NCBI RefSeq assembly: GCF_014197035.1
Contig: NZ_JACIEU010000016.1
Coordinates: 1-64,000 of the forward strand
DNA from: Sphingobium scionense
GTDB taxonomy: Bacteria > Pseudomonadota > Alphaproteobacteria > Sphingomonadales > Sphingomonadaceae
Length of the DNA stretch: 64,000 nt
Direction of reading: 5' to 3'
This document shows positions 16,934 to 24,724 of the stretch, piece after piece. Within the stretch, counting starts at the first letter, position 1. Each line of letters begins with the position of its first letter. The notes under the pieces are model-generated. The model did not search any database and was not told where the DNA came from. It saw only the letters and a list, made by a program, of their open reading frames with translations. The position numbers and the translations under genes are program-made.

Positions 16934-17677
16934 CTAGACCGCGATCAGGGCGTAGGGCCGACCAAATTGTTCTGAAACGACAAATTGTGCGCAATTATAG
17001 ACAGGTATGCCACGGGGGGTCTTCCCTTCAAATGCGCCACGATGCGCATGTCCATGCACAGCAAAGCGGACATTGTCGAACCGGTCGATGGCGTCCGCGA
17101 GCCTGGAGGAACCGAGAAATGGAAATATCTCGGGCGGCTCGCCCATGACCGTTTCAGAGATGGGGGAATAGTGCAGCACCGCCACGACGCGGTCTGTCCT
17201 CAGCGTGCGCAGCGCATTTTCCAGCTTGCGCGCCTCATTGATCGACTCTTCGACAAATCCCTTGATTGCCGGTTCGCCAAATGCCCCCAGTTCGCCGCGG
17301 CCGAACCCGCCGACGAACCCCTTGACCCCGGCGAACCCGACACCTTTGATTTCCACGGCCTGTTCATCAAGGACCGTGACCCCGGCGCTGTGAAGGATGC
17401 GGACCACTTCCTCGGGCTGACCACATTCATGGTCATGGTTTCCAAGTACGGCGACGGTGGGGATCGTGCAGGCATGCAGATCTTCTGCCAAAATCTCCGC
17501 CTCGCGCGTCTTGCCGAAATTGGTCAGATCCCCGCAGAGCGCGAGAATATCTGCCTTGTCCGAAATTTCCGCGAACATCTCGCGATATCGATGTTCCGAC
17601 GTCTCGCTCACATGCAGATCGCCGATCGCGGCCACGGTAAGCTTTCCTGGCGGGACTGTGTCATTTGTTTCGGTCAT
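16934..17677 (-). CDS. calcineurin-like metallophosphoesterase
   Basis: 247 residues from the ATG at 17677, which follows GGAGG. The metal-site motifs are complete: IGDLHVSE (D-x-H), LCGDLTNFG (GD), VLGNHDHECG (GNHD), VVAVLHYSP and AVHGHAHRGAFEG (GHxH). The enzyme should hydrolyse a phosphomonoester, phosphodiester or pyrophosphate; the target is unknown. Its start lies 17 bp inside the end of the nucleotidyltransferase gene, so the two proteins are translated from one mRNA under the EcfG-like promoter at 18465-18489. Confidence 0.9.
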   Translation of the reverse strand: MTETNDTVPPGKLTVAAIGDLHVSETSEHRYREMFAEISDKADILALCGDLTNFGKTREAEILAEDLHACTIPTVAVLGNHDHECGQPEEVVRILHSAGVTVLDEQAVEIKGVGFAGVKGFVGGFGRGELGAFGEPAIKGFVEESINEARKLENALRTLRTDRVVAVLHYSPISETVMGEPPEIFPFLGSSRLADAIDRFDNVRFAVHGHAHRGAFEGKTPRGIPVYNCAQFVVSEQFGRPYALIAV

Positions 17678-18434
17678 GGCTTTCCTCCAGTCCTTTGCCC
17701 ACGACATCGGCAAATCCCCATTCGGTGATGTCGACCAGATAATCGCGTGGTGAGAGCAATCGTCCACGGCAGACGCGGATCTTGGGGACCGGAAGCTCCG
17801 CCCGGGTTTCCAGTCGACCAAGCAGTTCCTCGAACAGCCAGAGCGGGATGCAGTGTCGTTCGGTCGGGTAGACGAAGCGGAAGTGGAGCAGATGGATCAG
17901 CAGCAGTTCCCAATGCAGTTCCATCGCGTCCAGCATGCGCTGCCAGTCGATGGTCTCATGCTGCTTGAGGATCATGTGCGCGACATCTGCGCCATCATAG
18001 CGATAGCGATCCTGGATGAAGAGCTTGGACAGGATGAATTCGGTGGGCGGGGTGATGCGGACGCGGGTCCCGTAGACTTCGGCGTAGAATTCGTCGCGGA
18101 ACCATTCTTCCGTCACCGGCAGGCTGGCCGAAGAGATATTGTAGATGACGTCGAAGAAATTGCCGTCTTTCCAGACCTTTCCGATCCAGCGCTCGTCCTC
18201 AAATTCCACTTCATGGCCCAGATGGCGGAAATGGGCCAGGATTCGCGGCGCATCGCCCGCCTTGCAGAAGACATCAAGATCCTTTGTGGGACGCGCGATC
18301 CCGGTATGACAGCCCAATGCATAGGTACCCGAGAGCATGAAGGGGATACCCGAAGCCACCAGCTCTGCGAGGCTATCGGCATAGAATTGCCTCGCCTCTG
18401 GCGGCGGGTCGAAGGCGGCCGGATCACTGGTCAT
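17661..18434 (-). CDS. nucleotidyltransferase-fold protein
   Basis: 257 residues from the ATG at 18434; this start fits an EcfG-like promoter whose -10 lies 31 bp upstream. The polymerase-beta-like signature is GTYALGCHTGIARPTKDLDVF, where GT-Y and the D-x-D pair form the active site. The later segment ILSKLFIQDRYRYDGADVAHMI resembles the helical part of AbiEii/DUF6036-type transferases. Such proteins add a nucleotide to protein, tRNA or a small molecule. It overlaps the phosphoesterase gene, suggesting opposing add-and-remove activities. Confidence 0.78.
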   Translation of the reverse strand: MTSDPAAFDPPPEARQFYADSLAELVASGIPFMLSGTYALGCHTGIARPTKDLDVFCKAGDAPRILAHFRHLGHEVEFEDERWIGKVWKDGNFFDVIYNISSASLPVTEEWFRDEFYAEVYGTRVRITPPTEFILSKLFIQDRYRYDGADVAHMILKQHETIDWQRMLDAMELHWELLLIHLLHFRFVYPTERHCIPLWLFEELLGRLETRAELPVPKIRVCRGRLLSPRDYLVDITEWGFADVVGKGLEESHDRNK

Positions 18435-18464
18435 GATGGGATCATCGTCAGCATAGGAAAGGGT

Positions 18465-18489
18465 AACCGGCGGACATTGCATCCGTTCC
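18465..18489 (-). promoter_or_regulatory. EcfG-like promoter of the nucleotidyltransferase operon
   Basis: Reads GGAAC-N16-GGTT on the minus strand: a perfect -35, and a -10 differing only in its least conserved first base. It ends 30 bp before the chosen start codon of the nucleotidyltransferase gene. Confidence 0.6.
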
Positions 18490-18559
18490 GTCAAGGATCG
18501 GTGGACAAACCTGGAACCGAGCCGCATTGACGACACCGGCAGCCTGGCTTGCCTGATCC

Positions 18560-18769
18560 GTGGAGATGCGCCCCGTCATCGAGGCGAGGCTTGTCGGACA
18601 GACATTCTATGTCGCTGGCCTGCCGTTCGCGCGTGACAGCCTGGCAGGTGATATCGGCATTCATGCGGCGATAGCCGATCGAATTGACATCCGTCTCGCC
18701 TATCAGGGCTTCCTGGCGCAGGATTGGCAGGGCCATGGGCTTCAGGCTGGATTGAACTGGTGCCTTTGA
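18560..18769 (+). pseudogene. autotransporter beta-barrel, C-terminal remnant
   Basis: A 69-codon frame beginning at GTG. It includes VAGLPFARDSLAGDIG and a closing alternating pattern IDIRLAYQGFLAQDWQGHG. This matches the last strands of sphingomonad autotransporter barrels (VAGxPIARD, then LGYSGQ, then HG-x-LSWxF). An in-frame stop lies just upstream, and GSLA in another frame 5' of it suggests a frameshifted upstream strand. No passenger or signal peptide remains and the terminal residue is Leu, not the usual Phe. It looks like debris of a lost outer-membrane protein. Confidence 0.5.
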
Positions 18770-18807
18770 CAAGGTCGTCTGCCGCGAGGAAAGCAGACAT
18801 CAGGGCT

Positions 18808-19167
18808 TCATTCGAGCAGCCAAGTCTCCGCCAGCAAGGCGGATTGAAAAAATTGAACATTGTCTCGTGCCGTCAGGCGCTGCGCCTGCAATCGGGCAAG
18901 AGTGGAGCCGCAGACAAAAGCCAGTTTTCGTGACCGGATTGCCGGGGACGCCATGAAGTCCGAAAAGGCCGCCACGATCTCCTGCGCCTGGATCGCCATG
19001 TCGCGTATATCGGCCAGGGTCACATGCCCATGATTGGCGACATGACGCAATGCGTCTCGATAGGCGATGGAAAAGCGGGCGACATCCTTGACCGTGAAGA
19101 AGCCCGAAAGCTTGACCTTCACCAAATTATTTGTCCGATCCGTCACGATGTCGAAGTCCGCACGCAT
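18808..19167 (-). CDS. STAS/SpoIIAA-like single-domain protein
   Basis: 119 residues that resemble the SpoIIAA-like STAS family: FDIVTDRTNNLVKVKLSGFF, then DVARFSIAYRDALRHV, then HVTLADIRDMAIQ, then RKLAFVCGSTLARLQAQRL. Such small STAS-like proteins occur widely in sphingomonads, in membrane-stress or signalling contexts, with no defined reaction. A ribosome site GAGAGGAG precedes the ATG, and an EcfG-like promoter lies 21 bp upstream. Confidence 0.72.
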   Translation of the reverse strand: MRADFDIVTDRTNNLVKVKLSGFFTVKDVARFSIAYRDALRHVANHGHVTLADIRDMAIQAQEIVAAFSDFMASPAIRSRKLAFVCGSTLARLQAQRLTARDNVQFFQSALLAETWLLE

Positions 19168-19187
19168 GGGAAAACTCCTCTCCCCAT

Positions 19188-19212
19188 AACGAGCGAATGC
19201 CCAACCAGTTCA
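19188..19212 (-). promoter_or_regulatory. EcfG-like promoter of the STAS gene
   Basis: Reads TGAAC-N16-CGTT on the minus strand: a perfect -10 and one mismatch at the first -35 base. Position and leader length match the other EcfG-like sites in the island. Confidence 0.5.
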
Positions 19213-19330
19213 TCTCTGCAGGGATGAAGCCTCAACCAGCCTTACATCCGACATGCATCAGCGACATTGCCCATCACAGACAAATGCATGACATCGACCA
19301 GGGATCGGCAGCCCGGAGGTGGGGCCGGAT

Positions 19331-19555
19331 CTACACGCCAAGCGCCATGCGTGCTGCCCCGATCATCCTGCAATGGTCATCGCTGCCCGGCACGAGATCA
19401 TGCCAGGGACGACCCTCCATAGATGAAAATCCATCCTGCCATATCTTGCAGGCGACAGCCTCTATGTCAGCCTGCGTCGGATGATATGTTTCCGACAAGC
19501 GGGCGCGCAACAGGCGATGAAAAACACTGCCACGCAGATGGGGCTCATGTTTCAT
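19331..19555 (-). CDS. small hypothetical protein
   Basis: 74 residues, unrecognised. It has no membrane segment or signal peptide. The composition is polar with several His and Cys residues (CKIWQDGF, DDHCRMIGAARMALGV). AGAGGA lies 7 nt before the ATG, which favours real translation. It sits between the STAS gene and the gene-poor stretch to the right. Function unknown. Confidence 0.5.
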   Translation of the reverse strand: MKHEPHLRGSVFHRLLRARLSETYHPTQADIEAVACKIWQDGFSSMEGRPWHDLVPGSDDHCRMIGAARMALGV

Positions 19556-20006
19556 GGGGCATCCTCTCCAGCAGCGGCCTTTTGACGCTTGCCGTAAGGG
19601 AAATCGCTCATCCTGAGTGCCCGGTCAATCCCGTTCGCTCTGGAAAGGACAGTTCTTCGGAAAAGAAATCAAAAAATTCGGACATGTTACACAGTGGAAT
19701 TGCAGACATGCCCAAATCTTGGATCAGCACTCCATATGTTGCGGAATCTTTCTGGATCAGGCGAAAATCCCCATCGCAATAAATCTCTGCGTCGGGGTCA
19801 GCTTCAGGGGGGCTTTACTTCGAAAGAGGGAAAGAAGTGAAATCATCAATTCGGGAATCAGGACTGCCAATTCAAGATCAGAGACATTTGGCCGCGGGAA
19901 GCTCATTTTCGGCCTCAAGGCACCAAATGGCAATCGCGCCATCGCTCATCGCCCAGAGGCACAAAGGCAATAAAATCGCCATCAATGATCAGGGCGCGCA
20001 TTACCG
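19556..20006. other. gene-poor stretch with one start-less open segment
   Basis: No complete gene is visible. On the minus strand 19608-19814 is open for 68 codons with coding-like composition (AEIYCDGDFRLIQKDSATYG, then IPLCNMSEFFDFFSEELSF), but has no initiator at its beginning, only an internal GTG and ATG. A different frame upstream ends in LTPTQRFIAMGIFA. This is consistent with a frameshifted small gene that I cannot identify. GC content is lower here than in neighbouring genes. Confidence 0.35.
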
Positions 20007-20031
20007 GGCACCACGGACGCTTACACGCGTT
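20007..20031 (+). promoter_or_regulatory. weak EcfG-like promoter before a 39-residue membrane protein
   Basis: Reads GGCAC-N16-CGTT: a perfect -10 and one mismatch in the -35. It lies 32 bp before the ATG of the small membrane protein gene. Candidate only. Confidence 0.3.
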
Positions 20032-20062
20032 GAGAGGAGGAGATCGCCACGAAAGGATCCCA

Positions 20063-20182
20063 ATGCCCCATCACAAGGAACGTCCTGCCCGCAAGGCCAC
20101 CAGTCGCCTTGCGCTCTACCTCGTCTTCGCATTCATCGTTGCAGCCATCCTGGCTTTCATCTGGGTCAACATGCACGCCTGA
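20063..20182 (+). CDS. 39-residue single-pass membrane protein
   Basis: A basic N-terminus (MPHHKERPARKATSR) followed by one hydrophobic helix (LALYLVFAFIVAAILAFIW) and a four-residue tail. GAAAGGA precedes the ATG at good spacing. It converges with the oxidase operon, 15 bp from the stop of the triheme cytochrome gene. The size and topology recall small subunits of terminal oxidases such as CydX- or CcoH-like peptides, but no sequence motif proves this. Confidence 0.6.
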   Translation: MPHHKERPARKATSRLALYLVFAFIVAAILAFIWVNMHA

Positions 20183-20197
20183 CCGGACGATAGCCCC

Positions 20198-21238
20198 TTA
20201 GTCCGACCCGGGCTGCGCCACCGTCCGTGCCAGTTCATCGATCTGATCGACCGGGATCCGTCTTGCTATCATCGCCATAGTGTCCGGCGGCAGGCGCGCG
20301 TCGATGACATTCCCGTCTTGCTGCCAAAGCCGCAGGCGCGCAGCGAGATAGCCTGGCTTCTGCCCGGCAAGAATGGGCGCCGCCTTGCCGACTGCATGAC
20401 AATTGCTGCAGGCCGGCAAGGGCTGGCCAAAACGATCCAGTCCCGGAGAACTGGGCGAGGTCGCAATATTCGCCAGCCCGGGCATCGCGGAAAAATAGGT
20501 CGCGAGCCTCGCCATGTCCTCGCGCCTGGTCGTTGCCAGCGCCGTCTGCATGACTGCACTGGTGCGCTGCCCCGACACATATTGGCGCATGCTGGCGACC
20601 AGATAGGCCGCGCTCTGCCCAGCCAGGACCGGAATATCGGATTGCCCCCTCCCCCGACCATCGACCCCATGGCAGCTTGTGCATGCCGACAAGGTTACCG
20701 GAGCAACGCCGGGCAGACGTCTCTCCTCGCCAGCCTGGGTCAGCGCTTGATATTGCGCCGCCGTCATATGCGGTAAGCGCCGGACGAAAGCGGTCATGCG
20801 CCTCACCTCGTCCGGTCGATCAGCCGCCGCCCAGGCCGGCATGCCGGTGAATTTGACGCCATGCCGGATGATCCAGAACAATTCGCGATCCCGCCATTCC
20901 CCTGCCGTCCGGGCGAGATCTGGCGCCGGCGGGGTTGCCTGCTGCATCACGGGTGATGGACGCACACCCGGCGCGCCATGACAGACCTGGCAGGCCTGAC
21001 GAAAATGCCCCGCTGCACTGACCAGGCCCTCATCGTCGAGCGGATCGGGTGGTGAGTCCAGCCAGGCATGAGTCCGCACGGAATTGCGCATCGTCCAGTG
21101 AAGGAACCAGTCGGTAATACGCCAATGGCCCGACGACGCGGAAATCTGCATGGCCCCGGACCAGACGAACAGCATGCAGAGACTCGCAAGTCCAAGCAAG
21201 GCTACGATTGCGCGCCTCAAGCTGATGCGAATGATCAT
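20198..21238 (-). CDS. membrane-anchored triheme cytochrome c
   Basis: 346 residues with an N-terminal membrane anchor (IVALLGLASLCMLFVWSG) and three covalent heme sites, CQVCH, CTSCH and CSNCH. The last two domains resemble the diheme cytochrome c4 type. The distal methionine candidates include FTGMPAW and FSAMPG. It should carry electrons in the periplasm. It is the last gene of a five-gene operon, each overlapping the next, with the CoxI-III and CoxII-cytochrome c subunits, so it is probably the electron feeder of this oxidase. Confidence 0.9.
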   Translation of the reverse strand: MIIRISLRRAIVALLGLASLCMLFVWSGAMQISASSGHWRITDWFLHWTMRNSVRTHAWLDSPPDPLDDEGLVSAAGHFRQACQVCHGAPGVRPSPVMQQATPPAPDLARTAGEWRDRELFWIIRHGVKFTGMPAWAAADRPDEVRRMTAFVRRLPHMTAAQYQALTQAGEERRLPGVAPVTLSACTSCHGVDGRGRGQSDIPVLAGQSAAYLVASMRQYVSGQRTSAVMQTALATTRREDMARLATYFSAMPGLANIATSPSSPGLDRFGQPLPACSNCHAVGKAAPILAGQKPGYLAARLRLWQQDGNVIDARLPPDTMAMIARRIPVDQIDELARTVAQPGSD

Positions 21239-21837
21239 GCCGCCCCCCTCTGGCGAAGGAGGCTCGCCAACAGGACAAGACCACCGATGAAATAGCTGGC
21301 CCCGCCGACCAGCAGCATGAGGACACCGCCCAGTTGCTGGTCGATCAGCGGGGCCATGCCGGCCAGATGATGACGATCAGCCGCCGCGTAGAGAGGCCGT
21401 GGCGCCAGGCCGATCAGGACACCAAGCAACGTCATGTGCATCGATGTCAGCACCAGGGCACCGATGCCAGCGGCCCGATGCTCGGCGCGGAGCACCGATG
21501 ACCAGAGCAGCAGACCTGCTCCAAGGAAACAGAGCTGCTCGAGCGCGAGCAATGGAAAGGAGGTCATTGTCGCCGCGCGAAGGGCCGGCAGGTGCCAGAG
21601 CCAGACCGTGACAAGTTCCACCAGCATCATCGCCATCGGGCTTGTGAGGGCGGGCCAGAGACGCGCAGGATCAAGCCGCCCTTGCGACAGGCCAAGGGCA
21701 AGAAAAGGCGCTGCAATCGCCACGGCAATCATATGGCCTGCCATATGGCCAGTCATGCCAAGTGGCAGCACGGCCAATAGCCACCCTGTCGGTACCAGCG
21801 CCATGCCGACACAAAGTGAAGCGCGCTTCATCGGCAA
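21235..21837 (-). CDS. CtaG-like cytochrome oxidase assembly membrane protein (caa3_CtaG)
   Basis: 200 residues, multi-pass. GMTGHMAGHMIAVAIAAPFLALGLS, with its His/Met-rich membrane start, is the landmark of the caa3-type CtaG family needed for CuB or oxidase assembly in Gram-positive and some Gram-negative bacteria. Further helices (VLTSMHMTLLGVLIGLAPRPLY, DQQLGGVLMLLVGGASY) fit. This is not the Cox11-type CtaG. It overlaps the neighbouring genes by 4 and 10 bp. No heme a synthase or Cox11 gene is in the island, so those must come from the chromosome. Confidence 0.85.
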   Translation of the reverse strand: MPMKRASLCVGMALVPTGWLLAVLPLGMTGHMAGHMIAVAIAAPFLALGLSQGRLDPARLWPALTSPMAMMLVELVTVWLWHLPALRAATMTSFPLLALEQLCFLGAGLLLWSSVLRAEHRAAGIGALVLTSMHMTLLGVLIGLAPRPLYAAADRHHLAGMAPLIDQQLGGVLMLLVGGASYFIGGLVLLASLLRQRGAA

Positions 21838-22205
21838 TCCCGCAGGAATATGACCGGAAGTGCAGCGAACAGCACGCCGACGAAACTCAGCCCTGCCAGG
21901 AGCAAGGTGGACTTGGCGAGGAAACGTAGCCGGTCGATCCGGGTAGAATCCTCATGGGGAGGCGGGTTGCCCGGCAGGCGTGCCTGCGCCCAAGCGATCC
22001 ATCCCGAAAGCCCGATCATCAGCAGCGCAAGCATCGTGCCGATGACGAACAGCAGCGGAAAACTGGCAAAGCGCCCGGCCTTGGCACAGGAGATGGCCGC
22101 CCAGAGATAGGAGGCGAGAAAATGCCCCGCCCAGATCGCTGGTGGAATGATGAGCGTCCAGAGCGTGACCTTGAGCCGCTCATGCCATTTGCCTCGCTCG
22201 CTCAT
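21828..22205 (-). CDS. oxidase-operon membrane protein
   Basis: 125 residues with three membrane helices (about 15-36, 45-70, 95-119). PPAIWAGHFLASYLWAAISC has a His in a helix, and the protein ends in LRDCR. I do not recognise a named family. Its overlap with both the CoxI-III gene and the CtaG-like gene shows it belongs to the oxidase complex or its assembly. A role like a subunit IV or an extra assembly factor is a positional inference. Confidence 0.75.
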   Translation of the reverse strand: MSERGKWHERLKVTLWTLIIPPAIWAGHFLASYLWAAISCAKAGRFASFPLLFVIGTMLALLMIGLSGWIAWAQARLPGNPPPHEDSTRIDRLRFLAKSTLLLAGLSFVGVLFAALPVIFLRDCR

Positions 22206-24724
22206 GTGACCTGCGGGAACAGGCCGATCGTCGCATAGGTGACGATCGCGGTCAGCGCATAGAAATGCATGTTGACGGTGACGTTGCGTAGATCCGCGTC
22301 ATGCTCCGGGTCCATGCGCCCGGCGAGACTGCGCGCGAGTGCATAGCCCTGCATGATGGCGGCAACGCCCGCATGGGCCGCGGCCCAGATCGCGAGCGTC
22401 CACACGATTGCAGGATAGCTGTGCGCCTGCGGGTCCATGCCATGCGTCCAGGGGCCGGCAAGCCCCGCCCCGATCCCGGCAAGGCTGAGCACCAGCGCGA
22501 TCATGAGGCAGAGCCGTGCCATGCCGACATGCTTGCGGGCATGCACTTCGCGCGCGCCAAGCGTCAACAGCCAGCTTGCGATGCCCAAGAACAATGCGAG
22601 CATGGGCCAGGCCATGCCGGGTCCGTCCGCCAGAGCGACCGGCGGGAAATCCGCATGGCGGGTCCAAAAGAAGAAATAGCCGAAGACGAGCCCGGAAAAA
22701 GCCGTCGCATCGGCCATCATCGTGATGAACATTGCCCACCAGCCTGGCGCCGAGGGCCCGGAGAGATAGAGCGGCAGTTCAAGGCCGTGGCCGATCGGCT
22801 TGCAGGGCTTTTCGGGAATTTCGGCTGTCCCGGTCCAGAGCCACCACAGCGCCAGAGCAAGTGTGGCAACGCCACTGACGAGCGCGGCCCAGTAGAGATG
22901 ATAGGTGGTGAGGATGAAGACCCCGCCGAGCGCGACCGCCGTCAGCATGGGCTTGATGCTCGGGGTTCCCAGACGGATCACTGCCAGTGGCCGGGCATCA
23001 AGGACGCTCGTGACGATCGTCTCGCGTCGCCCTTCCTGTGCATCGGGCAGGAAGAAGCGGCCCTCATCCACCTCGCGCACGAAATCTGTCTGGTCCCAGA
23101 TTGGATAGCGGCTCTCGATCAACGGCACCGACCTTATGCCCCAGTCCTCGTCCTCGGGATGGGCGAGCCACTCCAGCGTGCCCGCATTCCAGGGATTGCG
23201 GACGGCCCGAACACGGCGCGGCGAGAGGCTAAGATCGACGCATATCACCGCCACCCCCGCGGCAAACAGCCAGGCCCCTAGGGTGGAAGCCATGTTGAGC
23301 CCGCCCAGCCCCAGTTCGGCAGGATAGGTGAAGACGCGGCGCGGCATGCCCATCAGCCCGGAAAGATGCATCGGGAAGAAGGTCAGGTTGGCACCGACGA
23401 ACAGCATCCAGAAAGCGACCCGGCCAAGCCGGTCGGACAGCTTCTTGCCCGTCACCAAAGGCCAATAATAATAAAGGCCGGCAAATAGCGGCATCAGCGT
23501 GCCGCCGATCAGCACATAATGGAGATGGGCGACGACGAAATAGCTGTCATGCGCCTGCCAATCGAACGGTGCCACTGCCACCATCACGCCGGTAAGACCA
23601 CCGATCACGAAAATGGCGAGGCTGCCGGTCGCATAGAGTAGGGGTGTGGACCAGGTGACCCGCCCAGCCCACAGCGTCGCTATGAACACGAAGATCTGGA
23701 CGCCGGTCGGAATGGCCACGGCTTCGGAGGCAGCCGAGAAGAAGGCGAGGCTGATCTTCGGCAACCCGGTGGTGAACATGTGGTGGACCCACAGGCCGAA
23801 GGACAGGAATGCGGTGCCCACAGCTGCCAGCACGATCCACGGATAGCCCAGCAGATGGCGGTTGGCGAAGGTCGGCACCAGCATCGCGAACAGCGCGATC
23901 GAGGGCAGGAATATGATGTAGACTTCGGGATGACCGAAGATCCAGAACAGATGCTGCCACAGGAGCGGATCCCCGCCCCGGCGCGCATCGAAGAAGGGCC
24001 AGTCGAGCAGCCTTTCCATTTCGAACAATATGTCGCCGGCGATGAGCGGCGGAAAGGCAAAGAGGATCATCACCGCCACGACCAGTATGTACCAGGCATA
24101 TAGCGGCATGAGATTGAGCCGCATGCCCGGCGGTCGACATTTGAGCACGCCGACGATCAGTTCGACTGCGGCGGCGACCGACGACACCTCGATGAAGGAA
24201 AGGCCGAGCATCCAGATATCGGCTCCGAGCCCCGACAGATCGGTCCGGGTGGTCAGCGGAGGATACATGAACCAGCCGCCGTCAGGGGCGGCATTGAAGA
24301 AGATCGATCCCCCGACGAACAGCCCGCCGATCAGGAAGGACCAGTAGCCAAAGGCCGACAGGCGAGGAAACGGCAGGTCGCGCGCGCCCAGCAATTGCGG
24401 CAGCAGGATGATCGACACCGCCTCGAACATCGGCACGGCGAAGAGAAACATCATCATCGAGCCGTGCAGGGTGAAGAGCTGGTTGAAGGTACCAGGCCCC
24501 ACCAGATCATTGTCGGGCACGGCAAGCTGGGTGCGCATGATGAGCGCGAGCACGCCGGCAAAGAGCATGAAGCCGAAGGCGGTCAGCACATACCAGACGC
24601 CAACGCGATTATTGTTGCAGTCGGTCCAGCGCAGGAAGATTCCCCTGGGCGGTGCCCATACCGCGCGCAGCCTTTCTTCCTGCGCCGCGCGGAGCGCTGG
24701 GTCATCCTGATCATGGAGGCTCAT
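22202..24724 (-). CDS. cytochrome c oxidase subunit I fused to subunit III
   Basis: 840 residues. The first ~560 are subunit I: HGSMMMFLFAVPMFE (heme ligand His), GARDLPFPRL (D-channel Asp), GHPEVYIIFLPS (CuB His, pump Glu, crosslinked Tyr), VHHMFTTGL (two CuB His) and HDSYFVVAHLHYV (heme a3 and a ligands). Residues ~620-840 are subunit III-like (GWWAMFITMMADATAFSGLVFGYFF). It should be the catalytic, proton-pumping core of an A-type oxidase. The Asn pair after the D-channel FPRL is replaced by Ser-Ala, which may alter pumping. It is translationally coupled to the subunit II gene. Confidence 0.95.
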   Translation of the reverse strand: MSLHDQDDPALRAAQEERLRAVWAPPRGIFLRWTDCNNNRVGVWYVLTAFGFMLFAGVLALIMRTQLAVPDNDLVGPGTFNQLFTLHGSMMMFLFAVPMFEAVSIILLPQLLGARDLPFPRLSAFGYWSFLIGGLFVGGSIFFNAAPDGGWFMYPPLTTRTDLSGLGADIWMLGLSFIEVSSVAAAVELIVGVLKCRPPGMRLNLMPLYAWYILVVAVMILFAFPPLIAGDILFEMERLLDWPFFDARRGGDPLLWQHLFWIFGHPEVYIIFLPSIALFAMLVPTFANRHLLGYPWIVLAAVGTAFLSFGLWVHHMFTTGLPKISLAFFSAASEAVAIPTGVQIFVFIATLWAGRVTWSTPLLYATGSLAIFVIGGLTGVMVAVAPFDWQAHDSYFVVAHLHYVLIGGTLMPLFAGLYYYWPLVTGKKLSDRLGRVAFWMLFVGANLTFFPMHLSGLMGMPRRVFTYPAELGLGGLNMASTLGAWLFAAGVAVICVDLSLSPRRVRAVRNPWNAGTLEWLAHPEDEDWGIRSVPLIESRYPIWDQTDFVREVDEGRFFLPDAQEGRRETIVTSVLDARPLAVIRLGTPSIKPMLTAVALGGVFILTTYHLYWAALVSGVATLALALWWLWTGTAEIPEKPCKPIGHGLELPLYLSGPSAPGWWAMFITMMADATAFSGLVFGYFFFWTRHADFPPVALADGPGMAWPMLALFLGIASWLLTLGAREVHARKHVGMARLCLMIALVLSLAGIGAGLAGPWTHGMDPQAHSYPAIVWTLAIWAAAHAGVAAIMQGYALARSLAGRMDPEHDADLRNVTVNMHFYALTAIVTYATIGLFPQVT

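Noticed and set aside
16934..18434. Classical toxin-antitoxin (AbiE or MNT-HEPN) system
   Set aside because: No HEPN or AbiEi-like partner is present, and the adjacent gene is a full metallophosphoesterase, which is not a known antitoxin of these systems.
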